Source: Purshia tridentata (lineage: Eukaryota; Streptophyta; Magnoliopsida; Rosales; Rosaceae). From it: a DNA stretch of 64,000 bases. The notes under the pieces are model-generated. The model ran no database searches. It saw only the letters and a list, made by a program, of their open reading frames with translations, and was not told the origin of the DNA. A program made the position numbers and the translations under genes. Shown here piece by piece: positions 23,301 through 33,300 of this stretch (position 1 is its first letter; each line of letters starts with the position of its first letter). The stretch is from the NCBI GenBank assembly GCA_003254885.1, contig QANT01005727.1:44139-108138 (forward strand), in the 5' to 3' direction.

Positions 23301-24374
23301 ATGCCATTAGAACATATGCAGCCTATATATGCATGGGATCAAATAATATATCCAAGAAGACACTACCAAATCCAAATCCATGCAAATAATACATACCAAA
23401 TCAAGCTCAGCATCTTCAGCCATTCGAATAGCCTCACTTTTAGACACCACTCCAACCTATACAAAACAACAATAAACAACTTCAAATTTTGATAATGCTT
23501 TTCCCACACTTCCTCAGCAACCAAACAGAGCACATTAATACATTAAATATACATATAGTTTCAAAAGAAAACACAAACCATGTTCTGCTTCTGATCAATA
23601 AGCCTCACGGTATCTGACCTATTTCAAAACATCCAGCAAAAACCACTTCAATTTTCAATCTTGATCAACTTATAGGAGTGTACTCAATCTGGATTTTAAT
23701 AGATTTAAGAGGAATTATAAATTACTACAGATTTCATGGATTCTATGAAGTTTTATGAAATTCCATGAAATCCATTAAAATTCAAAGGGAATAGATTGGA
23801 ATTCATGTTGCCTTTATTTTATGTTTAAAATCCATCAAAATCCATCAAAATCTACAACTTAAATAAAATCCTTTAAAATCCGTGAGAGATTGAATATACC
23901 TAAATTTCAATAGAATTCTTAAAATTCTGAGTTAAATACACCTAGATTTCTATAGAATCTTTAAAATTCTGAATTAAATATACCTAAATTTTTATGAATT
24001 TTTAAATTACTTTAAAATCTATTAAAATCTAAATTGAGTACGCCCTTAATGACATACATACTGTATACATACATTAATTAACTAATTAACCTGACAGTAG
24101 AGATGTCAAGAGCCTGATCATCATCAGAGTCGCTTTGTCGTGACCGCCTGGAATCAAAGCGCGGCCCACCACCGTAACGGGCCGTTATTGGGTTGCTGAA
24201 AGTCGAAGAGAGGGAGCTAAAAGAGCGGGACTTTATCAGGTTGGTGTAATTAAAGCGAAGGCCGAAGAGTTTCGACTCGAACCAGAAGAGTGAGTGTGGA
24301 GACGGCGTCGTTTTAGCGGTAGTTCGGGATAGGATAGGTTGTTTGGATGCGAAGCTGGTGGTTATCCCAGCCAT
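20361..24374 (-). CDS. IF3-4: Translation initiation factor IF-3, chloroplast-targeted
   Basis: Nine exons in transcript order: 24374-24091, 23618-23579, 23456-23397, 22843-22791, 21875-21820, 21724-21691, 20982-20910, 20799-20707 and 20507-20361. All phases agree and give 279 residues. The first exon is a Ser/Thr/Arg-rich plastid transit region of about 70 residues. The IF3 N-domain begins near DTVRLIDQKQNMVGVVSK, with the signature AELDLVILSPDADPPV. The linker MDYNKYRYELQKKKREQQKK follows, then the C-domain (DYSVRLRAALKFL, NLKGRENEFRNKA) and a Lys/Pro-rich tail. IF3 binds the 30S subunit, prevents early 50S joining and proofreads the start codon in plastids. Its place near AUG8 and the PPR gene matches At4g30690 (IF3-4); a close plastid paralogue, IF3-2, cannot be excluded on sequence alone. 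Confidence 0.92.
23674..24046. mobile_element. MITE in the first intron of the IF3 gene
   Basis: The left end GGAGTGTACTCAATCTGG and the reverse complement of the right end, GGGCGTACTCAATTTAG, share a terminal inverted repeat of about 32 bases running on into ATTTTAATAGATTT. The element is about 370 bases, very AT-rich, with internal repeats of AAAATCCATC and AAAATTCTGA type and no ORF. It lies wholly within intron 1. A TTA-like target duplication is possible but not clean, so the superfamily (PIF/Harbinger or other) is uncertain. Confidence 0.72.
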
Positions 24375-24982
24375 GGCTCAACACTCAACAGTCTACAAAT
24401 CCTGCGCTGACGCTGAGCGATCCTCTTATCCATAATTTTAGGATGAAGAGAAGTGAGAGTGGACTATGGGCTCCGTTCATTATTGGGCCATAGTTGTTCA
24501 GGCCCATAAAACCAAACCTTTACATCCATCTGAGCTTGAAATTAAATCCTCAAACTTGCAAACGAGAGCTAGGATATTTACTATTTATTATCTTATTATG
24601 TATTTATGTTATGTTCCCATTATATTTCAAATAATTGATTTTAGATTTTTCTTTTGATGAATATTGATGAACCCAACTTAGAATCATCACAACCTGAAAC
24701 ATCAAATGCAACATAATTTTGCTCTTATCAATTGATTGTCATTTATCATCATTGTTAGATCATTCACACTGTTTGCACATTAATTTTCAAGGAAGAAAAA
24801 GTTGTTACTAGATTAACTGAAACTCTGAATTACATACTGCGCCATAGCTTTTTAAGTATAAAACACAAACAAAAAACCATACTTATTGCAACCTAAAACC
24901 CAAAACAGGGCACACACTGACGGACCCAACAAAAACAAAGAAAACAGAGCAACCCAACTCTACATTTCTAAACTGAAGCAGC
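24375..24982. other. IF3 promoter and HSP70 3' flank
   Basis: Both flanking genes lie on the minus strand. The 608 bases therefore hold the IF3 promoter next to 24375 and the HSP70 3'-UTR next to 24982. GGGCCATAGTTG and GGCCCATAAAACC near 24485-24510 contain GGCCCA-type motifs, common in promoters of plant translation-related genes. No gene was seen. Confidence 0.5.
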
Positions 24983-26938
24983 TTAATCAACCTCTTCAAT
25001 CTTTGGGCCAGGTCCATTAGCAGAGCCAGTAGAAGCACCACTGGGAATGTCATCCCCCATAGGCATACCACCACCAGCGCCACCTTGGTACATCTTAGCA
25101 ATGATGGGATTGCATATCCCCTCCAACTCTTTGAGCTTGTCCTCCAACTCATCAACCTCAGCCAATTGGTTCCCATCCAACCACTCTATGGTCTCATCCA
25201 CAGCCTTCTCGATCTTCTGCTTCTCCAAAGGATCCAATTTCCCAGCAAACTTGTCGTCCTTCACGGTGTTCCTCATGTTGTAAGCATAGTTCTCCAACGC
25301 ATTCTTGGCTTCCACCTTCTTCTTCACGTCCTCGTCCTCTGCCTTGTACTTCTCTGCATCTTGCACCATCTTCTCTATATCTTCCTTGCTCAGCCTTCCC
25401 TTGTCGTTGGTGATCGTAATCTTGTTCTTCACCCCAGCAGTCTTGTCCTCAGCAGAGACATTCAAAATGCCATTTGCGTCGATATCAAAGCACACGTTGA
25501 TTTGGGGTACACCTCTAGGAGCTGGAGGAATGCCAGTGAGCTCAAACTTGCCCAAAAGATTGTTGTCCTTGGTTCTTGCTCGCTCTCCTTCGTAGACTTG
25601 GATCAAAACCCCAGGTTGGTTATCAGAATAGGTAGAGAAAATCTGCTCCTTTTTGGTTGGAATAGTTGTGTTCCTTGGAATCAACACTGTCATAACACCA
25701 CCAGCAGTTTCGAGCCCAAGACTAAGCGGCGTGACATCAAGCAACAACAAGTCCTGCACCTTCTGATCACCTTCACCAGTCAAAATGGCAGCCTGAACTG
25801 CAGCACCATAAGCAACAGCTTCATCAGGGTTTATACTCTTACAGAGCTCCTTCCCATTGAAAAGGTCCTGCAAAAGTTGCTGAACTTTGGGAATCCTCGT
25901 CGACCCACCAACCAAAACCACGTCATGAATCTGACTCTTGTCAATCTTGGCATCCCTCAAACACTTCTCCACCGGCTCCATACACTTCCTGAACAAATCC
26001 ATATTCAACTCCTCGAACCTCGCCCTCGTAATCGTAGCATAGAAATCAACCCCTTCGTACAAAGAATCAATCTCAATTGTGGTCTGAGAGGTCGAAGACA
26101 GAGTCCTCTTGGCCCTCTCACACGCAGTCCTCAACCTTCTCAAAGCTCGAGCATTCCCATTAATATCCTTCTTATGCTTCCTCTTAAACTCCGCCGCAAA
26201 GTGATTCACCATTCGATTATCAAAATCTTCACCGCCCAGATGAGTATCACCCGCCGTGGCCTTAACCTCGAATATACCCTCCTCAATAGTCAAAAGCGAA
26301 ACATCAAAAGTACCACCACCAAGATCGAAAATAAGCACGTTTTTCTCACCTGTTCTCGACGCCTTCTTGTCCAAACCATAAGCAATAGCAGCGGCTGTGG
26401 GCTCGTTGATAATTCGCATAACGTTCAGCCCAGCAATCACACCAGCGTCCTTGGTGGCCTGTCTTTGCGAGTCGTTGAAATAAGCAGGGACAGTCACCAC
26501 AGCGTTCTTTATCGACTGACTCAAATAAGCCTCCGCGATCTCCCTCATCTTTGTCAGCACCATTGATGAGATCTCTTCGGCTGCGAACTGCTTCTCTTCG
26601 CCTTTGTAGTTGACCACGATCATGGGCTTGTCGCCCGGACCCGGGATGACCTTGAATGGCCAGAGCTTCATGTCGCTTTGGACTGATGGGTCGGAGAACC
26701 TCCGCCCTATCAGACGCTTGGCGTCGAAGACGGTGTTCCGTGGGTTCATGGCCACTTGGTTTTTGGCTGCATCGCCGATCAGCCGCTCTGTGTCGGTGAA
26801 GGCCACGTAGGATGGAGTGGTGCGGTTACCTTGGTCGTTGGCGATGATCTCTACACGGTCGTTTTGCCACACCCCCACGCAGCTATAGGTGGTGCCAAGG
26901 TCGATGCCTATGGCCTTGCCTTCAGTCTTGGCCGCCAT
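24983..26938 (-). CDS. HSP70: Cytosolic heat-shock protein 70, intronless, probably heat-inducible
   Basis: A single exon of 651 codons. The nucleotide-binding domain has the signatures [10 protein letters not shown] (residues 12-21), [12 protein letters not shown] and [14 protein letters not shown]. The substrate-binding domain follows ([19 protein letters not shown]), then the helical lid and a [10 protein letters not shown]-rich tail ending in EEVD, the cytosolic/nuclear motif that docks TPR co-chaperones. It refolds and prevents aggregation of proteins in an ATP- and J-protein-dependent cycle. Constitutive plant HSC70 genes normally carry one intron near codon 71. The coding region here runs through that point unbroken, as in stress-induced HSP70 genes, and heat-shock elements lie upstream. 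A long antisense ORF over this gene is a known by-product of HSP70 codon composition. Which Arabidopsis paralogue it matches was not resolved. Confidence 0.95.
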   Translation of the reverse strand: MAAKTEGKAIGIDLGTTYSCVGVWQNDRVEIIANDQGNRTTPSYVAFTDTERLIGDAAKNQVAMNPRNTVFDAKRLIGRRFSDPSVQSDMKLWPFKVIPGPGDKPMIVVNYKGEEKQFAAEEISSMVLTKMREIAEAYLSQSIKNAVVTVPAYFNDSQRQATKDAGVIAGLNVMRIINEPTAAAIAYGLDKKASRTGEKNVLIFDLGGGTFDVSLLTIEEGIFEVKATAGDTHLGGEDFDNRMVNHFAAEFKRKHKKDINGNARALRRLRTACERAKRTLSSTSQTTIEIDSLYEGVDFYATITRARFEELNMDLFRKCMEPVEKCLRDAKIDKSQIHDVVLVGGSTRIPKVQQLLQDLFNGKELCKSINPDEAVAYGAAVQAAILTGEGDQKVQDLLLLDVTPLSLGLETAGGVMTVLIPRNTTIPTKKEQIFSTYSDNQPGVLIQVYEGERARTKDNNLLGKFELTGIPPAPRGVPQINVCFDIDANGILNVSAEDKTAGVKNKITITNDKGRLSKEDIEKMVQDAEKYKAEDEDVKKKVEAKNALENYAYNMRNTVKDDKFAGKLDPLEKQKIEKAVDETIEWLDGNQLAEVDELEDKLKELEGICNPIIAKMYQGGAGGGMPMGDDIPSGASTGSANGPGPKIEEVD

Positions 26939-27110
26939 TGAAGCAATTGAAGCTCAAAATTCACGAACAAAATTGGGGCAGAAAGATAGAAGAAACTTTT
27001 GTGAAACTTTAACAGAGTAAAGAACAGTTGGTTTAGAGCTTGAAACTCGAAAGAACGTTTTCGCGCTTTGTGGGTAGAAATCTGAGGTGGGTTTGGTGCA
27101 GGGGCTCGGA

Positions 27111-27219
27111 ATTTATAGTAAAAAAACAGAGAGCTCGAGGCAAATTGAGAGACGGCGAGAAATAGGAGGTAACGAGACTGTACTAGAGAGTTCTGGAGAG
27201 TATGATTTGGGTTCTAGAG
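27111..27219 (-). promoter_or_regulatory. HSP70 promoter: TATA box and heat-shock elements
   Basis: On the minus strand TATAAAT lies at 27117-27111, about 175 bases upstream of the HSP70 ATG. Some 70 bases further upstream, 27186-27198 reads GAG-nn-TTC-nn-GAG, a three-unit heat-shock element with correct 5-base spacing. A second TTC-nn-GAG pair lies at 27212-27219. Heat-shock factor trimers bind such arrays. The spacing is exact, but the units deviate from perfect GAA. Confidence 0.6.
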
Positions 27220-28394
27220 ACTGGGAGGGAAAACAACTCGGGAATCTGGCCCTCACTTATATAAAAATTACTTGGGTACCACGCTTTAAAGGATGAAATT
27301 GAAGTGTGCGTCGATGGTATTTTCGACCTAAAGGCCACCGAGAATATCCGTTGCGGCTTAAATGGGGAGCGACGTGCGCAAAATCGAAGGGCGGATTGCT
27401 GATGAGGTGGCAGGTTGTTGTCGGGATTGATTACACGTGCGCTGGTATATGGTCTAAGAGGCTTCTACACGTAAGCATTATTTTACATCATCCGTTTATG
27501 CAATTTTATGGCTCAACTTTTTGCTACATAAATTCGATAATATCTCTTGAATATCACCGGTTTGATATTTCAAATTTTTAATCTTTAATCTTTAATATTA
27601 TAATGTCAAAAAAAAATTTGTGTTACAAAATTTACTAAAAATGAAATTATTTAAATTATCTTTTTTTAAGAAAGAGTCAAATTTAAAAATTTACCTTGTC
27701 TTCTTAAAACATGGAGAAAGTAATAAAAAATTAATAAATTATAAAACTTAAAACAAAATACAAAAAATAATAAAAATGTCAATTGACCCAAAAGCTAGTG
27801 ATTACTTAAGTTAAGACCAATTATATTTGGTTATTAATTTGATGTTAAATCACGTGTTAGTATTTTATTTGTTAGAAAGAAATATTGATTTGCAGCCTAA
27901 AAACTGCTTGAATTTTAAGTTCCAGACTATTTAAAATAAATTGCGCTTACATTTAATTTTTTATTTGTTATTGTTCATCCGCTGTTCATCATGTAATTTT
28001 TATTTTTTTAAATTCTTCAAACAACATCAAGCAAGCATATTGTTGCAAGGTGTCTCAAATGACTATTTCACGTGTTCCATGTGAAATGACTGAAATGCTC
28101 AAATGAAAAGTTCAAAACCATTGCACGGTTGCACCCCACTAGGTTAACCTTAACACTACAACTAGTCGCCTTGATTATGCTCTTTCATATTATGTTTGGT
28201 GTGATTACTCTTTTATCTCTTGTTAATTATTTATAGCATATAACAAAAAGGTTCTCAATTTTGTAGTATCATTTTGGTTGACAAATTTGTTTTAAAATTT
28301 CAATAGTCCACTTACTTTTAATCGTGTATCATTTAAGTCCATCTCATCAATTCTATTTACTAGTTTACATCAATTTTAATTAGGGTAAATTTTT

Positions 28395-29001
28395 CTAAAC
28401 TCCCTAACAACTAACAAACTTTTTTTAAGCCTCCACCCATCTAAGAACTCTTTCAAAACCCTATAAAATTTATAATACATTTTTAGCCATTCTGACTTAC
28501 TATGACGCGCGTTGACGCGTTCTGACGCAAAACTAACACGTGGCCTGATACGGACTGACGCGCGCCCAATGTAACTGTATTTTTAAAATACAGCTACATT
28601 GAACAAACGGTTACACCTTGACTAAAAAAACAGTTACACTAAAATTGAAACTGAATTTTAGAAATATAATTACAAATAATTATACTATTAATTTTTTAAA
28701 AAGAAAAAAAAACTTGTGGGCCCATAAAAAATAAAAAACCAGTTAAACTTTAATTAAAAAATAGTTACACCTTCATTAAACAAACAGTTACATCTTCACT
28801 AAATAAACAGTTACACTTTCACTAAAAATACAGTTACATTGGACGTGTATCATAACACGTCAAAGAGAGCATCAAAGCGCGTCAGAACATGTTAGAACGC
28901 GTCAGAAGAGTAAAAAAAATATTACAATTTTTAGGAAATTTTGAAGGAGTTTCTACATGGGTGAACGTTTAGACAAATTTTTTAGGAGGTTAGGAGTTTA
29001 A
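28395..29001. mobile_element. Inverted-repeat (foldback/MITE-like) element with GACGCG repeats
   Basis: The left arm (28395-28577) and the right arm (28831-29001) are imperfect reverse complements over about 170-180 bases. Both contain the block CTAAAC...CACCCAT, a C(T/A)TTCAAAA segment, several copies of TGACGCG, and CCAATGTAACTG at the inner edge. The loop is AT-rich and contains a 23-bp minisatellite. There is no transposase ORF. Long arms and GACGCG subterminal repeats suggest a non-autonomous Mutator-like or foldback element. I could not define a target-site duplication. Confidence 0.65.
28740..28840 (+). repeat. 23-bp minisatellite inside the inverted-repeat element
   Basis: About 4.4 tandem copies of a 23-base unit, CAGTTACAC(T/C)TTCACTAAA plus three or four A-rich bases. 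A related copy, CGGTTACACCTTGACTAA, occurs near 28607-28629 on the other side of the loop. The copies differ by a few bases each, so the array is not recent. Confidence 0.75.
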
Positions 29002-29119
29002 AGTTATGAACTAAAATAAAAAATGGTATTTTTGAAATTAAAAAAATACAAATAAAATTTTATTAAAAATTAAAAACAAATAAAAACGGTACAATTGGAA
29101 TTCTAAAAAAGAAAAGTCA

Positions 29120-29440
29120 ACTTTGGATGGTTATAGGTTGATTAGGGGGTTTGGAAAATGTTAAAGCGTATAATTTGGGAAAGTTTAATTTTGGGTGGAG
29201 GTTATGAGAGAATTAATCTCTAATTAGGGGATTTATAACTATTTGCATTAATAAGAATAAAAATGTAGAACCTGCCTAAAAGGGTATAATTGGAATATAG
29301 TAAATATTAAAAGGGAGCTGGCTTTGAAAAGGGGGGTTTTGAGAGAATTTAAATGAAAATTAAGGGGTTTTGGGATAGTTTAACATAAGGTGGGGGTTTA
29401 GGAATATTGTAACTCTAATTAAGGGGTTATAAGGCATTTA
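29120..29440. repeat. Two related transposon-end-like segments in direct orientation
   Basis: Segments at about 29137-29245 and 29365-29440 share the order AGGGGGTTTGG / AAGGGGTTTTGGGATAGTTTAA, a TGGGTGGAGGTT / GGTGGGGGTTTAGG block, and CTAATTAGGGGATTTATAA / CTAATTAAGGGGTTATAA. They also resemble, in reverse complement, the start of the element near 28376 (TTTAATTAGGGTAAATTTTT). This may be nested or tandem copies of one element family, or the outer ends of a larger one. Confidence 0.45.
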
Positions 29441-30374
29441 CATTTTTAATTACATATCAAGCATGTAAATCACTTTTGAAAGATAAAAAATGTAACTTGT
29501 TTTTCTTATTTCTATATCAAACATGATGTATGTAATTAAAATTGAAAAAAATTAATATAATAAATTAAAGTAATACACAAGTAAAATTTCTTGAACTATT
29601 TTATTGAAAATAAATTTGTGGACCAAAATAGTAGTTGAAGTCATATTCAAAGACATCATTACAGTTCTCTCTAATTTTTTTATCCCTCATTAATCTATAA
29701 CTTTTTCTTCAACTTTATAGTCCCTTTTTCTTTGGGGTATGTTTATAAAGGGGTAAAAGCGAATTAAAGTCATACAATTGGGAATGTGGAATTTCGATAA
29801 ACGCACATATTTAAGCAGTTTTTATAAGCTGTGTTAAGTAATTTGGTGATGAATAGAAAGTAGAGTACTAATGTAATGACCAAAAAAAAAGAAAAAGTAG
29901 AGTACCCAAAAACGCAGTGCACAACGCAGTTTGGACAGACAAAGGCAACATTCGTCAATTTAAAGAAATTGTAAATGTATGCAACTCACATGACATACTC
30001 CTACGGACGTCAAGTGGACAACAAGGTAATCACACTCCCCCGACATCCCAAAAAAAACAAAAAACAAAAACTCAAACCGAAAATCAGGACGAAAAAAAAA
30101 AAATGCAATCCCATTCCAACGCGCACACACTCTCTCTCACTTGAGCAAGGAAGGGTTTATTTAGCCGCTTCCCACCGCCCTACGGCCCCTGCTTTCTCTC
30201 TCTCTTCTCTTTCCCTTAGAAGAGAGAAAACCCAACTACACTCGGAATCTGTCTAACTCTCTTTATAAATCCAATTCAATCGGATTCAGCGTCTCGTTTC
30301 GCTGAGTCTTTCTGTTGTTTTCTTTGTTATTTGATCGGACAGCGGAGATTCTTTCAGCAGATTAAGATCGAGGT

Positions 30375-33300
30375 ATGCAGCAGGCTGATCAGACGGTGTT
30401 GAGCTTGAGACCTGGTGGCGGTCGTGGTAGACTCCTTGGTCCTCGCTTCGACTCCTCTTCTGCCCCGTCGTCTTCTTCATCGTCCGCTTTCGCTTTTGGC
30501 TCCTTGTCCTCTGATCTTCCTCTTTTGCGTCCTCATGGTGGTGGTCCCCCTAGTTTCTCTATTAAGGTATACATGTCAAATCTCTCAGCTCTTTGGATCT
30601 GGGCTTTCGCCCTATATTTGTATTATATATGTCTCTATATATGTGATTTGTTTGCTTTACGAAGATATGTGCTTTTTGGTTTGTTGCTGTTTTCTGTTAT
30701 ACTGCTTGTGAGTTATTAGGAAAGCTTAACTTTGTTCCTTGTATTGGATTTTGTGCAACCAAGGATGGGTTCTCTGAGATAAATGGTCCTTTAATGGCTT
30801 AATACGTGGTTTAGCTATTTTTATATCAATTTTGAATGATACTTGAGCTTACTGTTATTTGTTAATGATTTTTCCCACCCTTCCCCCATTAAAAAAGAAG
30901 TTGTGCCCCTGTGTGTTTGTGTGTTGAAGCCTCAAAGCTTAAATGAGTATGTTAATTCTGAAATTATTGGGTTCAAGCTTGCTGCGTTTATTTGATTTAC
31001 AGATTTTTGTCGGTGGGATTTTGGGAATTAACTGGTCTGATTTCTACCGTTGTTATCATTATTAGCTTATGGAATAATGGAAAACAACTGTTGAGTTAAT
31101 GGAATCTTTTTCTGTATCACAAATAGCTATTCTTGTAAATATTTTAAGAAGTTGATGTCCTAATTCTTGGCGGTGCACTTAGTATGTGTGTACCTGCCGT
31201 AAATATGGACAAACAGCTATATGTAGGCTTTAGGTGGGCGAGCAGTAAGTTATAGATTGCCCATAAAGGATCTACAGATATTGTATCACATGTTAACAGG
31301 ATTCTGTGATGGTTGCGGTCAAATGAGCCATTTATCCATGCTGCATGGCTGGGAGTTGGCTATTTTGCTAGTTGTAGTTTGTGGTTATCTGCAATGAAGA
31401 CTGAAGTTCATAGGGGAGGGATAATATATTTGTTGTATTTCTTTTGGCCTGAATATATTTATTGCCTTCACTATGAGATGTTTTCATATTTATGGCTGTG
31501 GCAGACACTCAACACTTTGAGTATTTGTATTGGTGTTGTGTTGATGCTTATGGACTTGTAGTGTATCTATGATCTCTTTAGCTTTGGTGTCCATTTTGCA
31601 TATTTACATCATTGACTTTATGGTGGTCAAACTTTTCTCAGGCTGGAGATTCCCGGTTTGAGGGTCGTGACCGCGTGAAGTACACCAGAGACCAGATCTT
31701 GCAGCTTAGCGAGGTATTAAATTTTGTGATCTACTTCATATTGGAAAATTATTAGTGCGGTTAATTATATAAATTGTCAGAAGATTGTCATTATCTAACT
31801 CTTATGGTTATCTAAAATGTTAGTCGTTCTCATCCGAACTTCACTGAATTTTGGATTATTTTACCTTATTTGTAGGCTATTGAGGCCCCTGATGAAATTC
31901 TAAAGGTAAAACAAGAAATTGAAACTGAATTTTTTGGTGATGATCAAAGCTGGGGTCATGTAGAAAGCAATGTGAGTTTTCCTCCAACTAATATTGCTAG
32001 TATTTCTAAGGTTTTAGGTGTTAAAGTTGATGCTAAATTTCAAGTTTATTTCTGTTGCATTCTGATTCACAGTGTTTGTATTCTTTTTATTGATGGTTAT
32101 AATGATTAATTATATATCCGTTCAGAAGTAATTTTTCTGATGATATTTTTCTGTGTGCTTTATGACTATTTTAGTCCCCTGTTCAGCCGCCAAATCAATC
32201 TCAGGGTCGTTATTCTGAGCCAGACAGTCGGGATTGGCGTGGCCGTTCTGCACCAGTTCCTCCCTCTGGAGAGGAACGGTCCTGGGAGACTCTCCGAGAG
32301 AATAAAGAGTCTGGTAATCGATTTGATTACAGACAGCAGGAAGCAAATCAGCCACAATTTGCAAGGGCACAAATTTCTTCCAACCAAGGGGTAAATATAC
32401 TATAAGAACAATATGATTTTATTTATATATTTTTCTTTTTCTGTAGTCTGGCTTTTCAAATTAGTTTCCTGAAAAATCTTTGAATTGAGTTTCAACTCAA
32501 GGAATAAATGTGTAGCAGTAATGAAGCTGATATCTTATTGGTCTTATATTGTGATGGTTTCAAAGCTGGTAATTCTAATTTGACATATTTTAGTGGGACT
32601 GTATTGTTACATTATTATCATTTGATACATTGTAAATGTTACATATGTTTTAGTTGATGTCCTTCAGGAATCTTTTGCATGTGATACATATTAAGTACAT
32701 GCACTTCAATTGCACTAGGATTTTTCTCACATATTGGAAACTGCAGATGTAGTCCTTTGAGAAATATGTATCTGTTGTTTGGAAGTTTTGAAGTCCAAAT
32801 TCCCCAAGAAGATCTTGATTGTCTTGGGCTGTCTATGTGCATTGTTTGTTGTTTTGTTAAAGCTGGTGCATGAGTTCTTATATGAGTTCTTATCTCTTGT
32901 GATTTTCTTTGAAGAATGTTCATTTTGTCGGTGTGATGTTGGCTGAAATTTCTTTGAAGATTTCAATTATACTAAAGTATATTTTATCGTACAATTATTC
33001 ATATTTCTAACTTCATGAATGGATAATTGAAAATCCATTATATTTGCAGTATAATATGTGCTATTCAAGGAAAGTGTTGACTTGCCTTCATTTCTGATAC
33101 CGCTGTTTTCTCGTTATTTCAGGGAGGGCCTGCTCCTGCTCTAGTGAAAGCTGAGGTGCCATGGTCAGCTAGAAGGGGTACCCTCTCTGATAAGGACCGT
33201 GTGTTGAAGACTGTGAAGGGGTAAATAAGTTGTGACGTGTCAACATAGTGTATTATTTCTTCATTATTTTCTTGCTGCCTGCCAGTTTTTCTATGACCGT

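Larger units (their letters stand above)
26939..30374. other. Divergent spacer between HSP70 and eIF(iso)4G, transposon-rich
   Basis: HSP70 (-) and eIF(iso)4G (+) diverge from this 3.4-kb region. It holds the HSP70 promoter (to about 27250), an AT-rich stretch, the inverted-repeat element at 28395-29001, further transposon-end-like direct repeats at about 29120-29440, and a pyrimidine-rich eIF(iso)4G leader from about 30190. No protein-coding gene was recognised. Confidence 0.6.

Noticed and set aside
25085-26566. Plus-strand ORF of 493 codons opposite HSP70
   Set aside because: Long antisense frames over HSP70 genes are a familiar result of their codon use. The translated sequence resembles no family, while the sense strand is a complete HSP70.
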